NCBI GenBank assembly: GCA_004299485.1
Contig: SCQP01000014.1
Location: 396,445 to 460,444 of the forward strand
DNA from: Acidobacteriota bacterium
GTDB taxonomy: Bacteria; Acidobacteriota; Terriglobia; Terriglobales; SCQP01
DNA length: 64,000 nucleotides
Direction of reading: 5' to 3'
Shown: positions 28,733 through 37,722 of the stretch, piece by piece
Position numbering within the stretch: position 1 is the first letter of the stretch
Layout: each line of letters opens with the position of its first letter
Program-made: the position numbers and the translations under genes
The notes under the pieces: model-generated
Seen by the model: the letters and a program-made list of their open reading frames with translations, nothing else
Databases searched by the model: none
What the model was told of the DNA's origin: nothing

Positions 28733-30362
28733 CGTGGCTCGAGGTAAAAATGGCCTCGCCCTGCTGATTCAGGTAATCGGCAGTTCGGGCGGCAAGGGCC
28801 TGAATGGTCAGGCCAGGGTTGGCCGAGCCTTGAGTGGGAAAGACGCTGCCGTCGCAGATAAACAGGTTTGCGATGTCGTGCGTGCGGCAGAAACCATCGA
28901 CTATGGAGTTTTCCGGCCTCGTGCCCATCCGCGCCGCGCCGACCAGGTGCGCGTAGCGCTGCTCCTCGACGACTTCTTTGGCGCCCGCCGCCAATAGAAT
29001 TTCTTCGACCTTCTTGACCGCGAAGCGGATCATCTTGTGATCGTTTTCGTGCAGGCTGAAGGTCACGTGCGCGACCGGCAAGCCGAAGTCATCTTTTTCT
29101 TCCGCCAGTTCAATCTTGTTGTCGTAAGCCGGGAGAATCTCGCCCAGCACGCCGAGAGTGGACCAATGGTTGTAGTCCATCATCACCTCGCGCAAACCCC
29201 AGCCCCAGGCGCCTTTGGCTTTGGCCATTTGCTTGGCAAACGCGATGGGCAGCGGACCGACGGTCTGGACGGCAAAGCCGCGCGCGAAATCGCGCTTGGG
29301 GTCGGTCTCGTAGAACTCCTCTGTCATGGCATGTGCAGGTGGAGCTTTGTACAGCCGCACCAGATCCGGAAAGCGCCCCGCGACCACGTTGCCCGCCTGC
29401 ACCATGAGGTAATGGCCAAGCAAGCCGCTGGAATTCGCCAGCCCTTGCTCAAATCCTGGGCAGGCCGAGTTGAACAACAGGCGCGGGGTTTCGATGGCGT
29501 AGCCGCAGACGATGATGGCGCGAGCGCGCTGCACGTGCTCCCGGCCATCGCGGTCGAAGTAGGTGACGGCGTTGACGCGGCGGTTCGGACCGAGATGAAT
29601 GCGCGCCACCATAGAGCGGTCGCGGATCTCAGCGCCATGCGCGATGGCGTCGGGCACGTGCGAGATGAGCGTCGATTGCTTCGCCCCCACCTTGCAGCCC
29701 TGAATGCAAAAACCGCGATAGATGCAGTGCGGCCGGTCGGCGCGCGAGCCGGAAAGAATCGCCACTGGCCCTCCCGCACACACGCGAATTCCCAGCTTAG
29801 TGCAGCCTCTGACCAAGGTGTCGCCGACGCCGCCCATCGGATGCGGTCCATACGGATATCCGTGCGGATCTCCCCAGGTGAACCATGCCGGTCCCGCCGC
29901 AGGCATTTCCCGCTCGATCAACTCGTAGTAGGGTTTGAGGTCTTTGTAGCTGATGGGCCAGTCGCAACCCACGCCATCTTCGGTGTACGTGCGAAAGTCC
30001 GAGGGATGCAGCCGCGGTACAAACGCCGCCCAGTGCACCGAACCGCCGCCCACGCCCCGACCGCTGTTGTTCTCGCCCAACGCAATCGGGTCGCTGCCGC
30101 CGGTAATGCGCAAATCGGTCCAGTAGAGCTGGTGTGAGCCGGCCTCGTCGCTCACCCAATCCCGCTCGGTATCCCAGAACGGCCCCGCTTCCAGCCCCAC
30201 GACTTTGAACCCAGCCCGCGCCAGCCGTTGCAACAGCACCGCACCGGCCGACCCCACGCCGACGATGCAGTAGTCCACGGCCTCTTCCTCCCGGTAGCAT
30301 TTCATCTCCGGTCCGAGGTGCTGCATGGGCCCCAACCGATGCCCCTCCATCGCCATCTTCAT
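28656..30362 (-). CDS. GMC family FAD-dependent oxidoreductase
   Basis: Flavoprotein oxidising an alcohol or sugar; 568 residues. The dinucleotide motif is YCIVGVGSAGAVLLQRLARA near 30-50 with LEAGP as second strand end. GRGVGGGSVHWAAFVPR matches the GMC substrate/FAD region. The C-terminal GMC domain has GAARMGTRPENSIVDG and DGSVFPTQGSANPGLTIQAL. It is the last gene of an operon that includes a gluconate-dehydrogenase subunit-3-like protein and a membrane protein, so it is probably the catalytic subunit of a membrane-linked periplasmic dehydrogenase. Several ATG codons cluster at the 5' end, so the start is uncertain by up to about 20 residues. Confidence 0.9.
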   Translation of the reverse strand: MKMAMEGHRLGPMQHLGPEMKCYREEEAVDYCIVGVGSAGAVLLQRLARAGFKVVGLEAGPFWDTERDWVSDEAGSHQLYWTDLRITGGSDPIALGENNSGRGVGGGSVHWAAFVPRLHPSDFRTYTEDGVGCDWPISYKDLKPYYELIEREMPAAGPAWFTWGDPHGYPYGPHPMGGVGDTLVRGCTKLGIRVCAGGPVAILSGSRADRPHCIYRGFCIQGCKVGAKQSTLISHVPDAIAHGAEIRDRSMVARIHLGPNRRVNAVTYFDRDGREHVQRARAIIVCGYAIETPRLLFNSACPGFEQGLANSSGLLGHYLMVQAGNVVAGRFPDLVRLYKAPPAHAMTEEFYETDPKRDFARGFAVQTVGPLPIAFAKQMAKAKGAWGWGLREVMMDYNHWSTLGVLGEILPAYDNKIELAEEKDDFGLPVAHVTFSLHENDHKMIRFAVKKVEEILLAAGAKEVVEEQRYAHLVGAARMGTRPENSIVDGFCRTHDIANLFICDGSVFPTQGSANPGLTIQALAARTADYLNQQGEAIFTSSHVSREKPPVRRDLSPPVTFGSGVPRV

Positions 30363-30411
30363 TGCCGAGTCCCGTCGCGCCCCGCCTCACAACGAACAGT
30401 TCGCGCTGCAC

Positions 30412-30444
30412 GGCTGATGGCTGATCGCTTATAGCTGATGGCTG
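30412..30444. repeat. CTGATGG-type short repeats between operon genes
   Basis: The gap before the GMC gene holds GGCTGATGGCTGATCGC and a second GCTGATGGCTG. On the opposite strand this is the CCATCAG unit found inside metG. The repeats interrupt an operon whose other genes overlap. Confidence 0.75.
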
Positions 30445-30447
30445 TCT

Positions 30448-31119
30448 TCACAAGTGACTCCCCGGCAGCGGCCGGCATTCGCCCGACAACGAATCTTCCG
30501 GCGCCGCCCACTCGTAGCGTTGCTCGGGTTTTTCCCACGGCTCCGGCTCCCCGCGCTCCAGCCGCATGTAGCCGCGCGGATACGCGGGTCCGCCAAAGCC
30601 GATTTCATCCCACGCCCAGGGATGGGCATAGTAGACCTCGGCTACGTCGTTGACCAGCATCAGCCAGAAATGTTTCACCGACATGCGCGCGAAAATCGCC
30701 TTGGCCGCTGGCGGCTCGCCGTCGTGAAGGGTAAACAGCACTTGATCGCGCTCCCGATTCCTCAAGTACAGAAATTCGGCGCCGAAGAGATGCTGTGCAA
30801 TCTCTTCGATGGCGCGCAAGCCCATGCGGTAAGCCTCGCCATCCGGCGGCATGTCGGCGTAGCGATAGCCCGGCCCGCGATGCTCGTACAGTCTCTTGTC
30901 CAACTCCGGAACGATGGCAATACGCCGCTCCGCCGGACGGTCATCCTGCGGCAGAATCTGGTTCACCACCGCCTCCAGACGCTCGGCTTCGCCCGGCCCA
31001 AAAAAGCGCAGCGGTGCTGGCGGCTCCAGTCGCTTCAGTACAACGGCGCGAGTGGCATCGTCCCAGAAGTCCTTCTGGGCAAGCGTTGAGTAGCCGGGAT
31101 AGTAGCCGATCTGCTTCAT
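30448..31119 (-). CDS. Gluconate 2-dehydrogenase subunit 3-like protein
   Basis: 223 residues from the ATG at 31119, preceded by GGGGGA and overlapping the upstream stop codon as ATGA. The region FFGPGEAERLEAVVNQILPQ and LRAIEEIAQHLFGAEFLYL match the small gluconate-2-dehydrogenase-3 family, whose members associate with GMC flavoproteins. No Tat signal is evident, unlike many homologues. It is flanked by the duplicated membrane protein and the GMC enzyme, supporting a shared complex. Confidence 0.82.
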   Translation of the reverse strand: MKQIGYYPGYSTLAQKDFWDDATRAVVLKRLEPPAPLRFFGPGEAERLEAVVNQILPQDDRPAERRIAIVPELDKRLYEHRGPGYRYADMPPDGEAYRMGLRAIEEIAQHLFGAEFLYLRNRERDQVLFTLHDGEPPAAKAIFARMSVKHFWLMLVNDVAEVYYAHPWAWDEIGFGGPAYPRGYMRLERGEPEPWEKPEQRYEWAAPEDSLSGECRPLPGSHL

Positions 31120-31964
31120 TTCCCCCGCAACGCGGTCGCGAGCAGACCGAAAAACCCGCAAGCAGCAAACAGCAGCGGCGCCAGCACCGGCGGGCCATAG
31201 AGGATGTTGTAGATGAGGTGTTTGTGCCCGCCTGGCCGCCGCAAAATTCCCCGGGCGTGATAGCCGAAACCGGCAGCGCCGTCCGCCATCGCCGCCACCG
31301 ACAGTGCCGGCAGCAGCCAGCGCGGCCCCCGGCGTGCGAACGCCGCTGCCGCCAGCGCCGGTGCCACCGCAATCGGCGTCCACTGCACCCAATAACGGAA
31401 GTTGTTCTTGTGATGGGAATAGAGCGCCTCGCCGCCGCTGCACAGCGCCGCAATTCCCGTGGCCAGGCAGAGATGCCGCTCGATGGATTCCCGCAGCCCG
31501 GCCGGAACCGATGCACTGCTGAATTCCGGCTGCAGGCGCGCGGCCAGAATGCCGAGATACGCCGAAATGCCCAGCAACAGCGGCGCGAACAGTGGTGGTC
31601 CCATCGCCAGGTTGGGCACAATCAGCCGCCAGCCTCCGGGCTTACGGGCGATACCGCGAATATGAAAGAACCAGCCGGTGGCGCAATCCACCGCGGTTAG
31701 CGCTGATACGGCGGGCAGCAGCGTCCGTGCCAGCTTCGGCTGAATCGCCGCGGCAATGCCCGCTGCCTGCAGCGCCTGCGTCATCACGATGGGCGTCCAC
31801 ATGATGCGCTGGCCAAACCCGGCGCGATAGTGCATGTAGCCCACCTCGAGGCCGCTCAGGCCGCTCGTCAGTCCGGCCAGCAGCGCCAGCGAGCGCTGCA
31901 TGCGGCCCGCCTCCGCTTCCGCAACGACAGCGGTTTCGAGTTCACGCAGCGTAGCGCCGGGCAT
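31116..31964 (-). CDS. Membrane protein of unknown function with internal duplication
   Basis: I do not recognise a named family. The protein (282 residues) has about eight hydrophobic segments and two homologous halves. Each half contains Gly-x-Glu near a YxHY/YSHH, then WTPI, then LLPAxSAL(T/A)AxD, FHxRGI followed by KPGG or RPGG, and finally GPPLFAPLL or GPPVLAPLL. The duplication suggests a two-fold symmetrical membrane fold. It starts inside the end of the enolase-superfamily gene and its stop overlaps the next start (ATGA), so it is firmly part of the operon; a likely job is anchoring or passing electrons for the GMC dehydrogenase. An alternative start at 31901 has a better GGAGG. Confidence 0.75.
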   Translation of the reverse strand: MPGATLRELETAVVAEAEAGRMQRSLALLAGLTSGLSGLEVGYMHYRAGFGQRIMWTPIVMTQALQAAGIAAAIQPKLARTLLPAVSALTAVDCATGWFFHIRGIARKPGGWRLIVPNLAMGPPLFAPLLLGISAYLGILAARLQPEFSSASVPAGLRESIERHLCLATGIAALCSGGEALYSHHKNNFRYWVQWTPIAVAPALAAAAFARRGPRWLLPALSVAAMADGAAGFGYHARGILRRPGGHKHLIYNILYGPPVLAPLLFAACGFFGLLATALRGK

Positions 31965-33030
31965 CGCGAGTTTTGAGGTCCAATCCGATTCCCGGACGCG
32001 ACAGGTCCGGCCAGAGCGCGCCCTGGCGTGGCTGGGACGCGCCATCGAACAGCATGCTCTCAATCCGGGCGTGGTCGTGGAAGTACTCGATATTGCGCAC
32101 CCGCTCCAATGCACAACAGGGATGCAAGTGGGCCGAGGGCGCGGTGTGCGCCGAAAGGGGGGTTTGATACGCCGCGCACTGGCTGTCGACCCGGGCAAAT
32201 TCGCTTGGACCGGCGCAGCGGGTGATATCGGCCTGCTGCACGTGCACCGCCTCGGCAGCCAGCATGTGCTGGAAATAGGCGAGCTCGTAGCCGTACTCGC
32301 CCGCCGCAATTTCCATGCCCGCCGGAACGCGATCTCGCAGCCAGTGCAGCCCCTCCAGATCGTCGCTCGACACCGGCTCTTCAAACCACGTCACGCCTTC
32401 GGCGGCAAACTGTTCGGCAAACCGCCGTGCCTGCTGGCGCGAATAGGCGCCATTGGCATCAACGTACAGCGCGATGTCGGGCCCAATTGCCGCCCGCGCC
32501 GCTCGCACCCGTTCGAAGTCGTGCACCGGCTCGCGGCCGACCTTCATCTTGACCGCGGCAATTCCCTGCTCGGCCCAGCCCCCAAGCTGTTCCTGCAGCT
32601 CGGCGATGCTGTAAGAGGTAAACCCTCCGCTGCCGTAAATCGGCACGTGATCGCGCACCAGGCCCAGCAATTTGGCCAAAGGCAAATTGAGCAGCTTGGC
32701 TTTCAGGTCCCACAGCGCAAGGTCAACCGCCGCCATCGCCATCGAGCAAATCCCTGGCCGCCCCAAATTGCGGATTGCCCGCCGCATCGCCTCCCAGCAG
32801 CCCGGAATATCCATTGCATCGCGGCCTTCAATCTCGGCCGCCAGTTTTCCATGCACAACCGCCGCCACTGCGGGCGAGCCGTAGGTATAGCCCAGCCCCA
32901 CACTGCGATCGGCATGCACCTCCGCCAGCACCACTTCGGTGGCGTCCCACGCCATGGTGCCATCCGACTCCGGCCGCTCCGTCGGAATGCTGAACAGTTC
33001 CACCGTTGGCCGCCGCAGGCGTGCATGCAT
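31942..33030 (-). CDS. Enolase superfamily enzyme (mandelate racemase/muconate lactonizing type)
   Basis: 362 residues, full length for the superfamily. Catalytic residues are in place: Lys161 and Lys163 (AVKMKVG), metal ligands Asp191 (VDANGAYS), Glu217 (TWFEEPVS) and Glu245 (AAGEYGYE), and a C-terminal His295 (SAHTAPSAH). The KxK plus His arrangement points to the mandelate-racemase branch, which includes sugar-acid dehydratases. First gene of the operon with the membrane protein, subunit-3-like protein and GMC oxidoreductase; a role in sugar-acid breakdown is inferred. Confidence 0.88.
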   Translation of the reverse strand: MHARLRRPTVELFSIPTERPESDGTMAWDATEVVLAEVHADRSVGLGYTYGSPAVAAVVHGKLAAEIEGRDAMDIPGCWEAMRRAIRNLGRPGICSMAMAAVDLALWDLKAKLLNLPLAKLLGLVRDHVPIYGSGGFTSYSIAELQEQLGGWAEQGIAAVKMKVGREPVHDFERVRAARAAIGPDIALYVDANGAYSRQQARRFAEQFAAEGVTWFEEPVSSDDLEGLHWLRDRVPAGMEIAAGEYGYELAYFQHMLAAEAVHVQQADITRCAGPSEFARVDSQCAAYQTPLSAHTAPSAHLHPCCALERVRNIEYFHDHARIESMLFDGASQPRQGALWPDLSRPGIGLDLKTRDARRYAA

Positions 33031-33126
33031 AGCTACATCGGATGCTCCGCAGCCGATCTCAGAGTTGTCTGCTAAAGTAGGTGCCCATGAGAATCCTGGG
33101 CCTCGCTACGGTCGCGCCAGGGCCGG

Positions 33127-33555
33127 CTAATCGGGAATTTGAACACGCCGCGCCACCTCGGACCCAAACTGCCGGAAGTGGCGCTCATTCCAGGTGTAGA
33201 TCGACTCGGCGCTGGCTTTAAGCGCACAGCGGGCCAGCAGCGCGTCGTACACCGCTCCGCCTGCAACGCCCATCCCGGCCGCCCAGCCAAGCGCGGCAGC
33301 ATACTCGTCGCCGTCCAGTGCAACCACTTTCAGCCGCTCTCGTATGCTCCCTATGAACAGCATCGCCTGCTCGCTGCCGACGCGAAATCGCCCTGGCATC
33401 CGCGTCAGAGTCGCAAACACTTCGGCCAAGCTATGCGCCGCGCAGCAGCCACGCTGGCGCTCCACTCTTAGAAAGCATCGCGCGCTGGCATCGTGGTGAA
33501 CGTGATCACCGTAAAAAACAGGAACCAGGACCGAGGTGTCAAAGAACGCCTTCAC
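33127..33555 (-). CDS. PIN domain toxin, VapC-like
   Basis: 142 residues with PIN acidic residues: Asp6 (MKAFFDTSVLVP), Glu in SLAEVFATL, Asp in VYDALLAR and the C-terminal WNERHF. Family members are ribonucleases. The start overlaps the AbrB-type gene stop as ATGA. It is a second, unrelated toxin-antitoxin pair in this window, with a different antitoxin class from the pair at 21749. Confidence 0.88.
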   Translation of the reverse strand: MKAFFDTSVLVPVFYGDHVHHDASARCFLRVERQRGCCAAHSLAEVFATLTRMPGRFRVGSEQAMLFIGSIRERLKVVALDGDEYAAALGWAAGMGVAGGAVYDALLARCALKASAESIYTWNERHFRQFGSEVARRVQIPD

Positions 33556-33824
33556 CGCTTCCGTCCGCGCGCACTTTCGCCGCGTTCCATGCGAACCTGT
33601 TCGAGCACACTGTTCGTTTCCGCCGCTGTCAGCCGCTCACCCGTCCGCCACACCCAGACGCCGTGTTCTTTTGTGAGCGGTCCCGTCGCCCGCACCGGGA
33701 TCAAGGCAATCCTGTCCCCCGACTGTTCCATCTCCAATTCCGCGCCCGCCTCCAGTCCCAGTTGCTCGCGGACCGGTTTTGGAATCACCAGGCGCCCCGC
33801 CCTGTCAATCTTCAAACGAGCCAT
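33552..33824 (-). CDS. AbrB/MazE-type antitoxin
   Basis: 90 residues opening with a swapped-hairpin AbrB DNA-binding domain: LKIDRAGRLVIPKPVREQLG and LEAGAELEMEQSGDRIAL. The acidic/basic C-terminus probably binds the toxin. Overlaps the PIN gene (ATGA). An inverted repeat covering its start codon is a candidate autoregulatory site. Confidence 0.85.
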   Translation of the reverse strand: MARLKIDRAGRLVIPKPVREQLGLEAGAELEMEQSGDRIALIPVRATGPLTKEHGVWVWRTGERLTAAETNSVLEQVRMERGESARGRKR

Positions 33825-33845
33825 AGTAGATCCATTTTACTATGG
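33821..33845. promoter_or_regulatory. Inverted repeat over the AbrB-type start codon
   Basis: CCATAGTA and its exact complement TACTATGG flank a 9-bp centre. A nested TTTACTATGGTAAA is also symmetrical. It overlaps the ATG at 33824, so binding by the antitoxin complex would block expression. Inference from position. Confidence 0.5.
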
Positions 33846-33872
33846 TAAAAACCACAGCTCAATGGCACGCAG

Positions 33873-34958
33873 CTAGGTCCATTCCACGACGGCCTTGATC
33901 ACCCCCGGGGCGAGCGCGCCGTTGGATGCCACAAACTCCTCCGGCGTAAGGTGGTGCGTAATCAGCCCTTCGATGTGCTTGCCCCAGGTCTGCCGCGCTT
34001 GCGCCAGATCATCGGCGGCCATCTGGAAATGGCCGCGGGCGGCGTTCACGCTGCCAAACATGAGTTGATTGTTGAGCACGATCTGGCGCAGCAGCGCCGC
34101 ACCGGCGATCTGCAGTGGCTTGTTGCCGCCCGGAATGCCGGTGAGGGCGTAAATGCCGTTGGGTGCGAGCGCGTCCAGCAAGTTGAATTCGAGCGCGGCA
34201 AAGCCGCTGGCATCGAGCACCAGCGCCATCGGTTCGGGACACTTGGCGTTCGGGCCTTTGAGGTAATGACCGCCAATCGTGGTCAACCATTGCGGCCGGG
34301 CGCTCGTGGCATCGACGATATCGAGGCCGTAAACTTCAGCGCCGCGCAGGCGCAGCACCATGGCGGCCAGCAAACCAACCGGGCCGAGCCCCGCGACCAG
34401 ACAAGGCTGGCCGTGAATCCAGCGCGGCGTGATCTGCGCTTCCGGATTTCGCTGGTGCGCCAGCTTGAGCGCCTCGGCGATGGCCTTCTCGACAATCGTC
34501 AGCGGCTCCATCAGCACGCCGGTGACTTCCAACTCGGGCGCGAGGCGCGTAATCCAGGTCTCGCTGTCGACGACAAACTCGGTCTGGTAGCCGTCGGCGC
34601 CATGAATGCCGCGCTCGGTGTACAGGCCCGTCTGGCACATATCGTTGCGCAGCATGTTGCAGTTGGCGCAGCGGCCACAACCGCGCCGCACCGAAAATAC
34701 CGCATAGTCACCCACGCGGACGCGGCTGACCTTTTGGCCGATCTCGACCACCTTGCCCATCATCTCGTGGCCGATCACCAGCTCGGCCTGCCCCGCCGGC
34801 GCCATCGCGCGTCCGCCGGTGACTTCCTCACGATCAGTACCGCACACGCCCACACGGACGACTTGCAGTTTGATCTGATCGGGCGCAGTGAGTTCAGGTT
34901 CCGGGCGCGTGATCAGCCGCGCACCCGCCGTTCCGGGCGTAATCGCAATGGCTCGCAT
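33873..34958 (-). CDS. Glucose/alcohol dehydrogenase, zinc-type medium-chain (glucose 1-dehydrogenase-like)
   Basis: 361 residues, NAD(P)-dependent. Catalytic zinc ligands are Cys39 (VGVCGTD) and His in IGHEMMG. Structural zinc cysteines lie in RRGCGRCANCNMLRNDMC, and the Rossmann motif is VAGLGPVGLLAAM. The N-terminal region (KLQVVRVGVCGTDREEV) and a C-terminal domain of the glucose-dehydrogenase type (LMFGSVNAARGHFQMAADDL) favour aldose 1-dehydrogenase over simple alcohol dehydrogenase. It sits alone between the PIN/AbrB pair and a lipoprotein gene, near the ROK kinase and RhaT-type transporter. Confidence 0.88.
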   Translation of the reverse strand: MRAIAITPGTAGARLITRPEPELTAPDQIKLQVVRVGVCGTDREEVTGGRAMAPAGQAELVIGHEMMGKVVEIGQKVSRVRVGDYAVFSVRRGCGRCANCNMLRNDMCQTGLYTERGIHGADGYQTEFVVDSETWITRLAPELEVTGVLMEPLTIVEKAIAEALKLAHQRNPEAQITPRWIHGQPCLVAGLGPVGLLAAMVLRLRGAEVYGLDIVDATSARPQWLTTIGGHYLKGPNAKCPEPMALVLDASGFAALEFNLLDALAPNGIYALTGIPGGNKPLQIAGAALLRQIVLNNQLMFGSVNAARGHFQMAADDLAQARQTWGKHIEGLITHHLTPEEFVASNGALAPGVIKAVVEWT

Positions 34959-34979
34959 TGTTCCAGACTAGCATTGCTC

Positions 34980-37631
34980 TTACTGCGGTGCGAACGTGAT
35001 CGAGCTCAGCGACCCGCTCAGCACCGTCACGGTTTGCGCCGACGAGGTGGTGCTGGTGCCTACAAGCGTCGTGCTGAAGCTGCCGCTGGCGACAATGCCG
35101 CTTGCGTTCACCGTTCCGGTCAGTGTCACCATCAGCGGGTAATGCGTGCCACTGGAGAAGTTCGCAGTGAAATGTCCTGTGGCATCGACCGATACGGGGC
35201 CGGTCACGGCCTTGCTGAACGGTGTACCCGAGCAGCTATCCGATGCCGGACAGGAAACAACGGTGATATTAATCTGGCCGGTAAGGTTTGCGGACCCCGA
35301 CAGCAAGGTGCTGCCCGAGCCAGTCTGCAACGTGATGCTGCCTGCCAGGGTAAGCGAGGCCGAATAAACGCCGCCGGCGGGATCCGAGGCGGTGCCGTTA
35401 AACGGCGCTGAAGCCGAGCCGGTGAACGTCGTCCCCGGCGGCGGCCCGAAGTTGGCGGTAACGGAGTGATTCGCGCTCATGGTGACCGAACACGCGCCCG
35501 TACCCGAACAGTCGCCGCCCCAGCCGGTGAACACGCTCCCCGTGGCCGGCACTGCGGCGACGAAGACTTGCGTGCCCGCCGCGAAGCCTGCCGAGCAACT
35601 TCCGCCCGCCGAGCCGCAGGCCAGCGTGCCCGGATACGACGCGATGCCGCCGCTACCGCTGCCCGCGGTTGCCAGGCTGAGCGTAAATGTCGAGCTCGGC
35701 GCTGTGCCGCCGTCATAAGGCGGCGCCTTGGTAAAGGCCTCGAGCACTTCCTTGCCGTCAACGACGGCTTCGCCGAGGCCCAGCCAGGCATCGGGATCGT
35801 TGACGCCGAGCTGAGTAAGAATGCCGCCGCTGCCGGCCTTGAGCAGCATCGTTTTGCCGAGGTTCTCAAATTCGGCCACGCCCTGTTCGATCAGTTGCTT
35901 GCCCGCGGCGGTGGTCTGCGCCAGCGCACCACCCACGGCAATCTGCCCGCCTGCAGCCACCACCGTGACATAAAGCACGGCGGCGGCGGGCAGGGCCAGC
36001 GCGGCGGCGATCGCATCGGCGGGAATCGAGGCCACCGCCGCCGCGGCAGCCACCACGCCCAGTGCCACGCCGCCAAGGCCTGCGATAATGCCGACGCCGT
36101 CGCTGAACGCCTGCGCGGCCGCGCAGGGCGACGTCTGGGGCGCTCCTAAATAATTGGTCAAATCGTTGCTGTTGGGCGAGGCGTTCGTGCTGTAGTCGTT
36201 GTAGGCCGTCGCCGCCTCTGCCGACTGACAGCCGCCCGCCCCGGTAATGGCAGCAAACGGTGGCCCCGTGGTCGCGCCGCTGGAGCCGGCTTGCGCCGCC
36301 AGCATGCCCAGCAGCAGGCGGTCGACCTCGCTGAGTGCGGCCGGTGTGACGACCACGTTCTGACCGGCATAAGTGCCGATGATATAGCTGGCGCTTTGGC
36401 CATTCACCACCGCGCGGATCCCCGGCAGGATGGTGTCCAATGCGGTCAACTCATTCGCCAGCGCGGCATCGAGATCGGACGTCTCGATGCTGGACCCTTG
36501 CACGCTGCTGATGAGGGTCGTGCCCAGATAGTTCCGCGTCGCTTGTAGAAAGTCGAGCGTCAGCCGGCCTTGCGCCGAAGGCAGCGTGGGCAACGCCTGC
36601 ACCGCCAGACCGGGCAGCGCCGCGCTGGAGACCGTCTGACCGGTCGCCGTCTGGGTGACACTTATGGTGAAGCTACCGCTGGCGAGCGCGCCACTGGAGG
36701 CGTCCACAAAAGGCGGCACGCTGACGGTCATGCTCGTGGCCGAAACGCTGGTAGGCGCCACCTGCGCGCTGAAGCCACTGGCCTCGGCAAAGGTGACGAG
36801 CGGACTTTGCGTCGCATCAAAGCCGGTTCCTGTGAGCGTCACCTGACCGCCGGGCAGCACCGAAGCTGGCGCGAACGACTGCACCGTGATCGGCGGCGCC
36901 ACCCCGGTGCCGCTGAGCGCCAGTTTCTGTGGGCTGTCCGCGGCGTTGTCGGTAATGCTGAGCGTGCCCGCGAGCGTGCCGGTGGAAGCAGGCGTGAAAG
37001 TCACCGAAAGCGTGCAGGTACTGCCGGCCGCCACGCTCGTACCGCAGGTGTTGGTCTGCTGAAAGCTGCTGTTGTCGAGCGCCACGCCGCTGATCGTCAG
37101 CGCGGCGCTGCCGCTGTTGCTGAGCGTGACCGTCTGCGCCGTGCTGGTCGTGCCCTGCGTTTGCTGACTAAAACTGAGGCTGGTGGGCGTGAGCGTAACT
37201 GCAGGTCCCGGCGCCGCGCCGGTGCCGCTCAGGCTCACGCTTTGTGGGCTACCGGAAGCATTGTCGGCAATGCTCAGCGTCCCGGTGCGCGCGCCGGTCG
37301 CGGTGGGCTTGAAGGTGACCGACACCGCGCAGTTCGCGCCCGCGGCAACCGTCGAACAGGTATTCGTTTCGGAGAAATCGCCGGTGACCGTGACCGACGA
37401 AACCGTCAGCGCTGCCTGACCGGAATTCGTCACCGTGACCGTCTGTGCGGTGCTGCTGGTGCCTGTCGGTTCGGAAGCAAACGTCAGGCTCGTCGCCGAG
37501 AGCGTTACCGCAGGCGTGCTGGAATTGTTGCTGCCGCCGCCCGTTGAGGTTCCGCCGCCGCCCCCGCAGGCGGCCAGTGCCAGACTGGCGGTGATGCCGA
37601 GAAGTGTTGTGACCATAGTCCGGGTTGCCAT
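34980..37631 (-). CDS. Lipoprotein with tandem choice-of-anchor-D/Ig-like domains
   Basis: 883 residues from the ATG at 37631 (GGAGG 6 nt upstream). Signal peptide with lipobox LALAAC and a Gly-rich start. Two adjacent repeats of about 105 residues carry TVTLSNSGSAALTISGV and SVTFTPASTGTLAGTLSI, the choice-of-anchor-D type. A TIG/IPT-like domain follows (FAPASVLPGGQVTLTGTGF). The middle region of about 250 residues has a hydrophobic Ala/Val-rich stretch (GVIIAGLGGVALGV-like) that could insert in a membrane. An InlB-B-type repeat (VFTGWGGDCSGTGACSVTM) and a C-terminal beta domain end the protein. Surface or outer-membrane role inferred; no enzyme motif seen. Confidence 0.85.
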   Translation of the reverse strand: MATRTMVTTLLGITASLALAACGGGGGTSTGGGSNNSSTPAVTLSATSLTFASEPTGTSSTAQTVTVTNSGQAALTVSSVTVTGDFSETNTCSTVAAGANCAVSVTFKPTATGARTGTLSIADNASGSPQSVSLSGTGAAPGPAVTLTPTSLSFSQQTQGTTSTAQTVTLSNSGSAALTISGVALDNSSFQQTNTCGTSVAAGSTCTLSVTFTPASTGTLAGTLSITDNAADSPQKLALSGTGVAPPITVQSFAPASVLPGGQVTLTGTGFDATQSPLVTFAEASGFSAQVAPTSVSATSMTVSVPPFVDASSGALASGSFTISVTQTATGQTVSSAALPGLAVQALPTLPSAQGRLTLDFLQATRNYLGTTLISSVQGSSIETSDLDAALANELTALDTILPGIRAVVNGQSASYIIGTYAGQNVVVTPAALSEVDRLLLGMLAAQAGSSGATTGPPFAAITGAGGCQSAEAATAYNDYSTNASPNSNDLTNYLGAPQTSPCAAAQAFSDGVGIIAGLGGVALGVVAAAAAVASIPADAIAAALALPAAAVLYVTVVAAGGQIAVGGALAQTTAAGKQLIEQGVAEFENLGKTMLLKAGSGGILTQLGVNDPDAWLGLGEAVVDGKEVLEAFTKAPPYDGGTAPSSTFTLSLATAGSGSGGIASYPGTLACGSAGGSCSAGFAAGTQVFVAAVPATGSVFTGWGGDCSGTGACSVTMSANHSVTANFGPPPGTTFTGSASAPFNGTASDPAGGVYSASLTLAGSITLQTGSGSTLLSGSANLTGQINITVVSCPASDSCSGTPFSKAVTGPVSVDATGHFTANFSSGTHYPLMVTLTGTVNASGIVASGSFSTTLVGTSTTSSAQTVTVLSGSLSSITFAPQ

Positions 37632-37722
37632 GCTCCACCTCCGGCCACCCGAATCATATCCCACGACTCATGTTTCAGGTGGTACTGAGCCGGGAGTATA
37701 TCACAGACGTGAGCTAACGCAA

